This document shows, in pieces, positions 24,149-31,198 of a stretch of 31,455 nt of DNA. This stretch comes from a virus: IMG/VR virus record IMGVR_UViG_3300034190_000298, positions 1 through 31,455 of that record; one strand, 5' to 3'. A program made the position numbers and the translations under genes. A model generated the notes under the pieces. The model was not told the origin of the DNA and ran no database searches. It worked only from the letters and a program-made list of their open reading frames with translations. How positions within the stretch are numbered: the stretch's first letter is position 1; every line of letters starts with the position of its first letter.

Positions 24149-25585
24149 CCAGTTTTCCCACTTTTCATCGCCTAAGACTTCTTGGGCGAGGTCAAGTTTG
24201 TTACGCAACGCTGTTACGATCTTTTCGTCTACCGTATCTTTGGCTACGAGGTCAACGTAAGTTACGTTGTTCTTTTGTCCAATACGGTGCGCTCTATCTT
24301 CTGATTGCAATCTCTTTTCTAAGTCGAAGTTGTTCGAGTAGTAGATTACGTTTTGCGCTTCGGTAAGCGTGATACCGTACCCACCTGTTTGCGTATTACC
24401 TACGAAAAACCTGAGCGGCGAATCGGGGTTCTGGAAATCTTTAATAACTCGTTCACGTTCATCGGGGCTTGTATCCCCGAAGTATGCAGCTACCGAATCA
24501 GCTCCGAACAGTCCTTGTAATGTCTCAACGATTTCTAAAATATTTTGGCGGTAGTTTGCCCAGATAATCACCTTACCCTGCATCTCACCGATAACTTCAA
24601 TAAGTTCGTCGATACGATTGCTATCTACGGGAGTTTCTACGCCGTCATCGCTTTTTACATGACCGCATATAATCTGGTGTAACCTGAGCAGCTGAGTGAG
24701 TACATTCGTAACACTCACCATTTCTTGATTTTCAAGTTCCGTTATCGCCAGTTCTTTTAATTCAGCGTATAGTTTCTTTTGTTGCGCGGTCAGGGTTACT
24801 TCTCTCCGGATATACAGTTTTTCCGGTAGGTCGAGGCAGTCGTTTTTAAGTACCCTATAAGAGAACGTATCTAGCTTAGACGTTAGTTCGTCTAGGTTCC
24901 TATACCCTACTACCTGTTTAACGGTACGGCCCCCGAAATAGCGATTTACGACCTCTCCGAAGTGGTTCTGGAAAGAGTAGAACGAGCTGTACCCGAGTAG
25001 GCTTGTTCCAAGCACCTCAGTTTGGCTGTATAAGTCCAGCGGTGATTGGGTTATTGGTGAGCCAGTCAAGATCCTACGGAACTTGGTATTCTTTGCCAGC
25101 TTCGTAATAGCCTTGGTTCGCGAGGCTTTCGGGTTTTTAATCGTCGTGGATTCGTCAACCGCGAACAGCACTTGATGACCGAGGATAAAGTTCTCAGTAA
25201 ATTTGACACCCTTAGCTGTACTAAACGCTTCGACGTTAATAACGAAGATTTTGAGTTTATCTTCGCCTACGTCGAATAGTTTTATCAGATCAGCTTTTTC
25301 TTGTTTACGAGGGGCAGGAGACCATACCGCGACATGCCGGTCGATATATTCCGGCATATGGTCAGGTATCTCTTTCGTAGACCAGTTTTTGTATACGCCT
25401 TTTGGCGCGACGATAACGGCTGCGTTGATCGCACCTTTACCGTACAAAATACCTATGGTGTCGATAAGGACTTTCGATTTACCTGTTCCCATTTCCATAA
25501 AGAAGCCGTAATGAGGCTTGTTCCATGAACGGGTTAACGCCGTCTTTTGATGCGCAAACGGTTGCGTTTTGAATTCGTACTTCAA
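24140..25585 (-). CDS. SNF2-type superfamily 2 helicase/ATPase
   Basis: 481 residues on the minus strand. Motifs: 'PFAHQKTAL' (residues 9-17, Q-like), Walker A 'MGTGKS' (32-37), motif II 'DEST' (144-147), motif III 'LTGSPI' (173-178), motif V 'TQTGGYGITLTEA' (398-410) and motif VI 'QSEDRAHRIGQ' (427-437), which is the SNF2 signature. These enzymes use ATP to move along double-stranded DNA and remodel it or displace bound proteins; many phages carry one in the replication module. The start is TTG (25585), as a TAG lies five codons upstream in frame and AGAAAGGA is well placed six bases before it. It is divergent from the replication operon and convergent with the virion block. Confidence 0.92.
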   Translation of the reverse strand: MKYEFKTQPFAHQKTALTRSWNKPHYGFFMEMGTGKSKVLIDTIGILYGKGAINAAVIVAPKGVYKNWSTKEIPDHMPEYIDRHVAVWSPAPRKQEKADLIKLFDVGEDKLKIFVINVEAFSTAKGVKFTENFILGHQVLFAVDESTTIKNPKASRTKAITKLAKNTKFRRILTGSPITQSPLDLYSQTEVLGTSLLGYSSFYSFQNHFGEVVNRYFGGRTVKQVVGYRNLDELTSKLDTFSYRVLKNDCLDLPEKLYIRREVTLTAQQKKLYAELKELAITELENQEMVSVTNVLTQLLRLHQIICGHVKSDDGVETPVDSNRIDELIEVIGEMQGKVIIWANYRQNILEIVETLQGLFGADSVAAYFGDTSPDERERVIKDFQNPDSPLRFFVGNTQTGGYGITLTEAQNVIYYSNNFDLEKRLQSEDRAHRIGQKNNVTYVDLVAKDTVDEKIVTALRNKLDLAQEVLGDEKWENWLS

Positions 25586-25668
25586 AGCTGTTCCTTTCTA
25601 AGTTCTATAAGTAAGTATATAGAAATAGAATAATAAAGAAATGAATTTCTGAATTCGTAGGAAGCCTG

Positions 25669-25767
25669 TAATAGATATAATATATTCTATTAGTTTTACT
25701 CTCTCACAGTTTCCTATGTAAAAACAGTAACTTAGACTCTAATCTATTACTTCTATTACTCTATTAG
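25669..25767. repeat. Iteron-like TCTATTA repeats
   Basis: Five occurrences of TCTATTA or its complement: 25669-25675 (inverted), 25686-25692, 25743-25749, 25752-25758 and 25760-25766. The last three stand 8-9 bases apart, close to one helical turn. In such AT-rich DNA some matches are expected by chance, so significance needs a shuffled control. Confidence 0.45.
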
Positions 25768-25831
25768 ACGTTTCTGTTAATTTTTTTATAAAAAATTTTA
25801 TTTTAGATATAGGTAATACAGGAAATAGGGG

Positions 25832-25862
25832 TTTACTTCCGAAAAGGCGCTAAGGTAAGGTA
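25832..25862 (+). promoter_or_regulatory. Promoter-like element A before replication operon
   Basis: TTTACTT at 25832-25838, then GGCG at 25846-25849 and CTAAGGTAAGGTA at 25850-25862. The same blocks occur upstream of 30698. Read as a sigma70-like promoter it is TTTACT, 18 bases, TAAGGT, a weak match. It is followed by AAAGGAGAAA (25872-25881), a strong ribosome-binding site, seven bases before the ATG at 25888. It may be used by host polymerase for early genes or be bound by a phage regulator. Confidence 0.5.
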
Positions 25863-25887
25863 TAGCCCTATAAAGGAGAAATTAGAA

Positions 25888-26223
25888 ATGACAGTTTATA
25901 TTGTCCAAGACGTTCCTGGAAGGAACTTCGTCCCTGCAGCTAAGTACGGGGAACTCGTTTCGCTACTCCCAGCGAAAACGAACCTGATGCTTACAACGGG
26001 GCCAGAGGTAGCACGCCTCAAACGAAAGCTCATTGATTTCAATGACGACGATTACCTACTTCTTGTTGGTGACCCTGCCGCTATCGGTCTATGTTGCGCA
26101 GTAGCTGCGGCAATAAATGGCCGGTTTACGGTACTGAAATGGGATCGCCAAGAGATGACGTACTACCCCGTATCGTTCGATATTAGGGGTGGCTCACAAG
26201 AACTAGGAGAATTACATGTCTGA
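25888..26223 (+). CDS. Conserved phage protein at head of replication operon
   Basis: 111 residues. It begins 'TVYIVQDVPGRNFVPAAKYG' and contains 'FNDDDYLLLVGDPAAIGLCC' and 'NGRFTVLKWDRQEMTYYPV', a pattern I recognise from a short protein that opens replication modules of many marine phages. Its function is not known to me. It has the strongest Shine-Dalgarno in the window (AAAGGAG) and follows promoter-like element A, so it should be made early and in quantity. It overlaps the next gene by eight bases. Confidence 0.75.
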   Translation: MTVYIVQDVPGRNFVPAAKYGELVSLLPAKTNLMLTTGPEVARLKRKLIDFNDDDYLLLVGDPAAIGLCCAVAAAINGRFTVLKWDRQEMTYYPVSFDIRGGSQELGELHV

Positions 26224-26797
26224 TGAAAAAGATACACCGTTATCCTTCGAGGAATTAACAGGTGCAGCTTCGCAAGAAGAATGGAACGAATCGACACTCG
26301 ATAGCGAGTTCGCAAAGATCAGTGCTACTGCAACAAAAATGCAGGAACTGCAAAAAACGATAGCATCTTTAGAAGATGACCTAAAGCAAGCCAAAGAAGT
26401 CCTCCGCGTTGTAGAAGAACAGGAGCTACCCGAGGCGATGCAAGCGGCGAATCTTAAAGAGATTAAACTAACAAACGGTGCCAAAGTCACGATTAACGAG
26501 TTCTATAAAGGGTATATCTCGGAAAAGAACCGCGAAAAAGCGCACGCTTGGCTCCTCGCAAACAACCACGGCGGCATAATTAAGCACGAAGTCAACCTAA
26601 AGTTCGGTAAGGACGAAGGGGATAAAGCTGCAGACGCCGTAGCAAGTCTTCAACAGAAGGGGTTAGACCCAGCTGTTAAAGAGAGTGTTCATCCGCAAAC
26701 GCTAAATGCATTTGTGAAAGAACAGATGACGAGCGGGAAAGACCTTCCTGCAGACCTATTCGGGATATTCGTCGGATCCCGCGCCAAACTAAAATAG
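26216..26797 (+). CDS. Conserved phage replication-module protein, coiled coil
   Basis: 193 residues, ATG 26216 with AGGAG before it. Residues about 35-75 form a coiled coil ('KMQELQKTIASLEDDLKQAK'), followed by 'LPEAMQAANLKEIKLTNGAK', a beta-type part 'VTINEFYKGYISEKNREKAH', 'WLLANNHGGIIKHEVNLKFG' and a C-terminal 'VHPQTLNAFVKEQMTSGKDL'. The combination is a conserved family found just before SSB-like and primase genes in marine phages. Function unproven; a DNA-binding or recombination-accessory role is possible because of the neighbours. It lacks any ATP-binding or nuclease motif. Confidence 0.75.
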   Translation: MSDEKDTPLSFEELTGAASQEEWNESTLDSEFAKISATATKMQELQKTIASLEDDLKQAKEVLRVVEEQELPEAMQAANLKEIKLTNGAKVTINEFYKGYISEKNREKAHAWLLANNHGGIIKHEVNLKFGKDEGDKAADAVASLQQKGLDPAVKESVHPQTLNAFVKEQMTSGKDLPADLFGIFVGSRAKLK

Positions 26798-26808
26798 AGG
26801 TAACTCAT

Positions 26809-27606
26809 ATGGCTGATAAGAAAGTTGCTGAGGCTTCGTCCTCAGATTTGATACCCTTCGATGACGATTTGTTATCGGCAGGTACTGGACTCGAAGAAGC
26901 GAGTGCAGATGATTACGCGATTCCGTTTTTGCGGATTCTACAATCAATGTCGCCACAGCTTAAAAAGAGCGACGGCAAATATATCCAAGGTGCCGAGGAA
27001 GGAAACTTTTTCAATACCGTTACCGAATCGGTATACGATGGCACTGAAGGCGTGATGATAATTCCTTGTGCCTACAAGAAAAAGTATATCGAATGGGTTA
27101 CACGGGAAAACGGTGGCGGGTTCGTATCTGATGACCATGCAGCTTCGATTCTTAAAGAATGTAAGAAAGACGATAACGGTCGGTTTATTTGGACGAATGG
27201 CAACCAGATCGCAGAAACTGCAGAGTATTACTGTATCTTAGCGCAAGACGAAGATGCGCCAGAGCAGGTTTTGTTAAGCCTTACATCCTCGCAGCTTGGC
27301 TTTTCTCGACGTTGGAATACTATGCTGAACAACGCACGGGTAAATAACGCGAAAGGTGAAACGGTAGCTGCGCCGATGTTCTCTTATATGTACAACCTAA
27401 AGACGATTGCTCAATCGAATGACCAGTACAGCTGGATGGGACTATCTGTAGAAAAGAGTAGACCTACACCTATGCCACTGGCCATGGCTGCGCTCGACTT
27501 CATGAAAGCCGCACGTTCTGGTGCAGTAGAAGTTAGACAAGAGCAGGAAGGAGCAGCAGCCTCAGCTGAGGCAGAAGTAGTCGACGGAGACGATGTCCCG
27601 TTTTAG
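26809..27606 (+). CDS. Probable single-strand DNA-binding-type protein with SSB-like tip
   Basis: 265 residues, AGAGGT before the ATG. The body contains 'YAIPFLRILQSMSPQLKKSD' (about 36-55), then 'EGVMIIPCAYKKKYIEWV' and 'LLSLTSSQLGFSRRWNTMLN', typical of a conserved phage replication-module family. The end is Ala/Glu-rich and finishes 'VDGDDVPF', very close to the 'DFDDDIPF' tip of bacterial SSB, which docks partner proteins such as helicases and nucleases. The primase and UvrD-like helicase genes come next. The tip and place suggest the phage's ssDNA-binding protein or recombination mediator, but I do not see a clear OB-fold by eye, so the body's function is inferred. Confidence 0.72.
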   Translation: MADKKVAEASSSDLIPFDDDLLSAGTGLEEASADDYAIPFLRILQSMSPQLKKSDGKYIQGAEEGNFFNTVTESVYDGTEGVMIIPCAYKKKYIEWVTRENGGGFVSDDHAASILKECKKDDNGRFIWTNGNQIAETAEYYCILAQDEDAPEQVLLSLTSSQLGFSRRWNTMLNNARVNNAKGETVAAPMFSYMYNLKTIAQSNDQYSWMGLSVEKSRPTPMPLAMAALDFMKAARSGAVEVRQEQEGAAASAEAEVVDGDDVPF

Positions 27607-27623
27607 GTTTATAAGGGTGAGCA

Positions 27624-29147
27624 ATGTCAATACACGAGCAGTTTGCCACCCGTTTCGTGGGGTTGAGACACGGCTATAGTGTCTTTACCCCGACGAAAGA
27701 AACACGGGAAGATGGCAAAGCGAAAGGGAAATATGTAACTATTTCACAAACGCTCAACCAGAAAGAGTTATTCGCTATCTGGGCAGAGCATATTAGAGGG
27801 GAAAGAAGTCTCGGTATCGTACCGATTGATGAGAATAATATGTGTTCGTGGGGGTCTATAGACATAGACGATTACCCGCTAGATCTCAAAGCGTTAGCTA
27901 AAAAGATCAAGAAGTTCAAGCTACCTATGGTCGTTACACGATCGAAGAGTGGCGGAGCGCATATCTTTATGTTTGTATTTGACCCAGTTCCTTGTTCTAC
28001 GATGCAACGTAAACTGAGACAAATATCCGCAGCGATAGGCTTTGGTCAGTCTGAGGTATTTCCTAAACAGACTAAGCTCTTGTTAGCAAGAGGAGATAGA
28101 GGAAGTCCGTTACAGATGCCGTATTTTGGCGGCGAAGACTCTACTAGCTATGGGTTCGGTGCCACTGGCAACGTCCTTACGCCAACAGAGTTTTTGGATT
28201 ACTGTGAAAGTATCGTCCTTACTGAAGAAGAACTGGATAAGCTCGAAGTCACGCCTATCTTAGAAGATATGGAATGGCTCGACCACTCACCGCCATGCCT
28301 AGAGCATTTGATTGCTCAAGGTTTCCCGAAAGGTATGCGTAACTCTGGGCTGTTTAACGTGGGAGTATTTCTGCGTAAAAAGTTTCCAGACGATTGGGAA
28401 GGTCGGCTAGAGCAGATAAACCACAAACACTTTAGCCCACCGTTGAGTGCGCAAGAAGTGTTGTCGGTAGCAAAGCAAGTTCAGAAAAAGGATTACTTCT
28501 ATAAGTGTAACGACCAGCCGATAGCTGGCCATTGCAACAGCCCACTGTGCCGTACACGCAAGTTCGGTATCGGTGCGTCAGGAGGTACGCCTTTGTTTAG
28601 TAACTTGACTAAACAGAATAGTGATCCACCAATCTGGTTCTTAGATGTCGAAGGCGGCAGGCTAGAACTCGAGACGGAGGAGTTACTTAACCAGACTCGG
28701 TTCCAACGAAAGTGCATGGATAGCCTCAACATTATTCCGCCGAAAGTACGGGATAACGTATGGCGCACTATTATCCAACAGCTTCTCGATACGCTGACAA
28801 TTATCGAAGTACCAAAAGATGCTTCGACAGAAGGTCACTTTAACGAGTTGTTAGAAACATTTTGTACCGAAAGACCGGCTAGGGAACGGGACGAGCTACT
28901 ACTTGGTAAACCTTGGACAGATAAAAGCAGGACGTATTTCCGTTTAGCTGACCTAATGGACTTCTTACACCGTAAGAATTTCAGGGATTACCCTCGTAAT
29001 AAGCTAACCGCCAAGCTCAAGAATATGGGCGGCGATTCGCATTTCTTTAACATCAAGGGCAAGGGCGCTAACGTCTGGCATATACCAGAGTTCCAAGCGC
29101 AAAACGAATCCCATTCGTTGCCTGAGTTCAACGACTCACCCTTGTAA
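27624..29147 (+). CDS. AEP-family primase (TOTE-like primase-polymerase)
   Basis: 507 residues. Archaeo-eukaryotic primase motifs: metal-binding D-x-D at Asp80/Asp82 ('WGSIDIDDYPLD'), motif II 'SKSGGAHIFMF' with His113, and 'EVFPKQTKLLLARGDRGSPL' then 'QMPYFGG' (about 144-170), which matches the 'FPKQ...LPYFGG' pattern of TOTE-type phage primases. A possible zinc knuckle follows: Cys295, His303, Cys304 and Cys309. The C-terminal 180 residues look like a helical or winged-helix accessory domain. It should make primers (perhaps also extend them) at the replication fork. AAGGGTGAG precedes the ATG; the stop overlaps the helicase start by one base (TAATG), so primase and helicase are co-translated. 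Confidence 0.88.
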   Translation: MSIHEQFATRFVGLRHGYSVFTPTKETREDGKAKGKYVTISQTLNQKELFAIWAEHIRGERSLGIVPIDENNMCSWGSIDIDDYPLDLKALAKKIKKFKLPMVVTRSKSGGAHIFMFVFDPVPCSTMQRKLRQISAAIGFGQSEVFPKQTKLLLARGDRGSPLQMPYFGGEDSTSYGFGATGNVLTPTEFLDYCESIVLTEEELDKLEVTPILEDMEWLDHSPPCLEHLIAQGFPKGMRNSGLFNVGVFLRKKFPDDWEGRLEQINHKHFSPPLSAQEVLSVAKQVQKKDYFYKCNDQPIAGHCNSPLCRTRKFGIGASGGTPLFSNLTKQNSDPPIWFLDVEGGRLELETEELLNQTRFQRKCMDSLNIIPPKVRDNVWRTIIQQLLDTLTIIEVPKDASTEGHFNELLETFCTERPARERDELLLGKPWTDKSRTYFRLADLMDFLHRKNFRDYPRNKLTAKLKNMGGDSHFFNIKGKGANVWHIPEFQAQNESHSLPEFNDSPL

Positions 29148-30640
29148 TGTTAAAATCGAATGCACAAATAATCCTTGGGCCTCCAGGAACAGGGAAAACG
29201 AGCACACTACTAGGGCTATTAGAAGAAGAATTAGATCGGGGGACTTGCCCAGAAGACATTGGGTTCTTCACCTTTACCAAACAAGCGGTACAGGAAGGCA
29301 AGACTAGGGCGATGTCAAGGTTTGCGATAACGAATGGACAGTTACCGTATTTTAGAACCTTACATTCTCTTTGCTTTTTCCAGTTAGGGCTGTCGAAAGA
29401 TAGCGTCATGAGTTCGAGAGATATTGGTGATTTAAACCAGAAGTTGAACTTGCGTCTAACTGGCTCTATTAGTTCCGAAGAAGGACATATCTCGAGCATC
29501 TCTAAAGATGACCGATTATTGTTCATAGAAAACCTTGCTCGAATGAGACAGGTAAATTTAGAAACCCAGTGGCACGATTCTGATGACGTGGTGGGTTGGT
29601 TTGAACTAGAGCGGTTCGCGAACGGATTACGACTGTTTAAGGATGACAGACTGCTTATCGACTATACCGATATGTTGCAACTGTTTTTAGATCGAGGTCG
29701 TGCTCCGAAGTTAGATGTAATGTTCGTAGACGAAGCTCAAGACTTATCGCCGTTACAGTGGGCGGTAGTTCGTAAGTTATGTGAATCAGCGGATCGTATT
29801 TATATCGCAGGCGATGATGATCAAGCGATCTATCGTTGGGCGGGTGCCGACGTTGATTATCTAATTCGTAATTCAAAAGACGCGATGATTTTAAAACAGT
29901 CTTATCGCGTTCCATCTTCGATACATAAGCTCGCGCAAAACTGTATCGGGCAGGTTGTTTCGCGAGTACAGAAAAGCTGGAACCCTCGTAAAGAAGCTGG
30001 ACACGTTTCGTGGGAACCGTCTTACGAAACGATCGACATGGAAAGCGGTGAGTGGTTAGTGCTTGCTAGGACAAACTACTTACTAAATGGGATCGAAGAA
30101 CATTGCCGGTCAGAAGGCTGGTTCTATAAAAGTAAAAACCGCAACTCAGTTTCTGAGAAAAAAGTCAAGGCGGTGCGCGATTGGGAAACTCTGCGGCAGG
30201 GCGGTGAAATACCGATCGTAGATCTTACCAAAGTCTTAAATTATATGAAGATCCGCGTACCTATCTCCCTAGAGAGAAACGACTTTGATACTAATATCTC
30301 ATTTGATCAGGCGCAGCAGTTCGTACCTGACCTTAAAAAAGAATATTGGTACGACTTGTTCGACGGAATCTCAGTTTCGGAACGCAGCTATATTCGTGCG
30401 ATGCTTAGACGAGGAGAAAAAATAACTAAAGAACCACGGATCAAGCTATCGACCATTCACGCAGCTAAAGGAGGTGAAGCTGAAAACGTAATCTTGCTAA
30501 CCGATATCTCGAACAGGATTTATAAATCGTACCAGTCAAACCCTGACGACGAGTCACGGGTGTTTTACGTTGGACTAACCCGAGCAAAGGAGAACTTGTT
30601 TTTAATTGAGCCGCAAACTCAAAAATACTTCCCGCTTTAG
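29147..30640 (+). CDS. UvrD/Rep-like superfamily 1 DNA helicase
   Basis: 497 residues. Motifs in order: Walker A 'GPPGTGKT' (11-18), Walker B 'DEAQD' (195-199), motif III 'GDDDQAIYRWAGAD' (222-235), 'QSYR' motif IV (251-254), motif V 'STIHAAKGGEAENV' (435-448) and motif VI 'VFYVGLTRAKENL' (472-484). All SF1A helicase motifs are intact; the protein is shorter than UvrD (about 720) because the 1B/2B subdomains are reduced. It probably unwinds DNA at the phage replication fork with the primase encoded just upstream. It has no ribosome-binding site of its own, so translation depends on coupling. It ends before promoter-like element B. Confidence 0.93.
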   Translation: MLKSNAQIILGPPGTGKTSTLLGLLEEELDRGTCPEDIGFFTFTKQAVQEGKTRAMSRFAITNGQLPYFRTLHSLCFFQLGLSKDSVMSSRDIGDLNQKLNLRLTGSISSEEGHISSISKDDRLLFIENLARMRQVNLETQWHDSDDVVGWFELERFANGLRLFKDDRLLIDYTDMLQLFLDRGRAPKLDVMFVDEAQDLSPLQWAVVRKLCESADRIYIAGDDDQAIYRWAGADVDYLIRNSKDAMILKQSYRVPSSIHKLAQNCIGQVVSRVQKSWNPRKEAGHVSWEPSYETIDMESGEWLVLARTNYLLNGIEEHCRSEGWFYKSKNRNSVSEKKVKAVRDWETLRQGGEIPIVDLTKVLNYMKIRVPISLERNDFDTNISFDQAQQFVPDLKKEYWYDLFDGISVSERSYIRAMLRRGEKITKEPRIKLSTIHAAKGGEAENVILLTDISNRIYKSYQSNPDDESRVFYVGLTRAKENLFLIEPQTQKYFPL

Positions 30641-30643
30641 TGC

Positions 30644-30673
30644 TTTACTTTCAGGGGCGTCTAAGGTAAAGTA
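30644..30673 (+). promoter_or_regulatory. Promoter-like element B before 30698
   Basis: TTTACTT (30644-30650), then GGCG and CTAAGGTAAAGTA (30661-30673), nearly the same as element A at 25832. Read as a sigma70-type promoter it is TTTACT, 17 bases, TAAAGT. AGAAAGGAGAAA follows and the ATG is at 30698. Two independent copies of the same layout before two replication-region genes raise confidence that it is a real signal. Confidence 0.55.
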
Positions 30674-30697
30674 GTAAAACCTAGAAAGGAGAAATAA

Positions 30698-31198
30698 ATG
30701 AATATCTTTGTAACTGACTCTTGTCCTGTACAAAGTGCGCGTGAACAATGTGATAAACACTGTGTGAAGATGGTTCTAGAATCTGCCCAGATGTTATCTA
30801 CTGCGTGGCGCGTATTTAATAACGAATATGCAGAAAAAGAGAGCTTGTACAAACAAGCGCATCTAAACCACCCATGTAGTATCTGGGTTCGTGAAGAGCC
30901 AGAAAACTACATCTGGTTATATCGACACTTTTCGGAGTTGTGTAAAGAGTATACACACCGCTACGGTAAAGAACATAAGTCGTCGAGGCTTTTGTGGTCG
31001 CTGTTCTGGCTACCCTTCCCTGATTACCGAATACAACGCGCAAATAAAAATCCAGAGGGCTTTGCGTTAGCAATGCCTGATGAATATAAATCCGAAGATG
31101 TTTACGCTTCGTACCGCAACTACCTGATTGGCGAGAAATCTTATTTCGCTAAATGGGTAAAAGACCCTTCAAGAAAACCAACATGGTGGATTAGTTAA
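30698..31198 (+). CDS. Conserved phage protein, 'CDKHCVKMVLESAQ' family
   Basis: 166 residues with AAAGGAG eight bases upstream. It opens 'MNIFVTDSCPVQSAREQCD' and 'KHCVKMVLESAQMLSTAWRV', then 'HLNHPCSIWVREEPENYIWL', 'ELCKEYTHRYGKEHKS' and ends 'KPTWWIS'. This is a widespread family of T4-like and marine phages, sometimes labelled pyrimidine-dimer DNA glycosylase, though I see no resemblance to T4 DenV and would not accept that function without evidence. The conserved Asp, Cys and His residues near the N-terminus could form a metal or active site. It is the first gene after promoter-like element B and overlaps the methyltransferase start by one base. Confidence 0.82.
   Translation: MNIFVTDSCPVQSAREQCDKHCVKMVLESAQMLSTAWRVFNNEYAEKESLYKQAHLNHPCSIWVREEPENYIWLYRHFSELCKEYTHRYGKEHKSSRLLWSLFWLPFPDYRIQRANKNPEGFALAMPDEYKSEDVYASYRNYLIGEKSYFAKWVKDPSRKPTWWIS

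Larger units (their letters stand above)
25586..25887. other. AT-rich divergent intergenic region, candidate origin
   Basis: 302 bases without a gene, the longest gap in the window, between the minus-strand SNF2 helicase and the plus-strand replication operon. It is very AT-rich from about 25610 to 25830. TCTATTA(C/G) occurs four times on the plus strand (25686, 25743, 25752 and 25760) and once inverted (TAATAGA, 25669-25675), the inverted one forming a 7-base palindrome with the 25686 copy around a 10-base AT spacer. At 25779-25797 there is an AATTTTTT/AAAAAATT inverted repeat with a 3-base centre. Repeats, AT-richness and neighbouring replication genes would suit an origin and divergent promoters; that role is inference. 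A promoter-like element is listed separately. Confidence 0.4.

Noticed and set aside
25586-25660. A sigma70 promoter for the minus-strand helicase
   Set aside because: Several TATA-like hexamers occur in AT-rich DNA but none has a fitting -35 at 16-18 bases; I cannot choose one.
30661-30852. Minus-strand small open frame over promoter-like element B
   Set aside because: Opposes the strongly supported gene at 30698 and has no start signal.
30698-31198. Pyrimidine-dimer DNA glycosylase (DenV) function
   Set aside because: No visible similarity to the T4 DenV sequence; I treat it as a conserved protein of unknown role.
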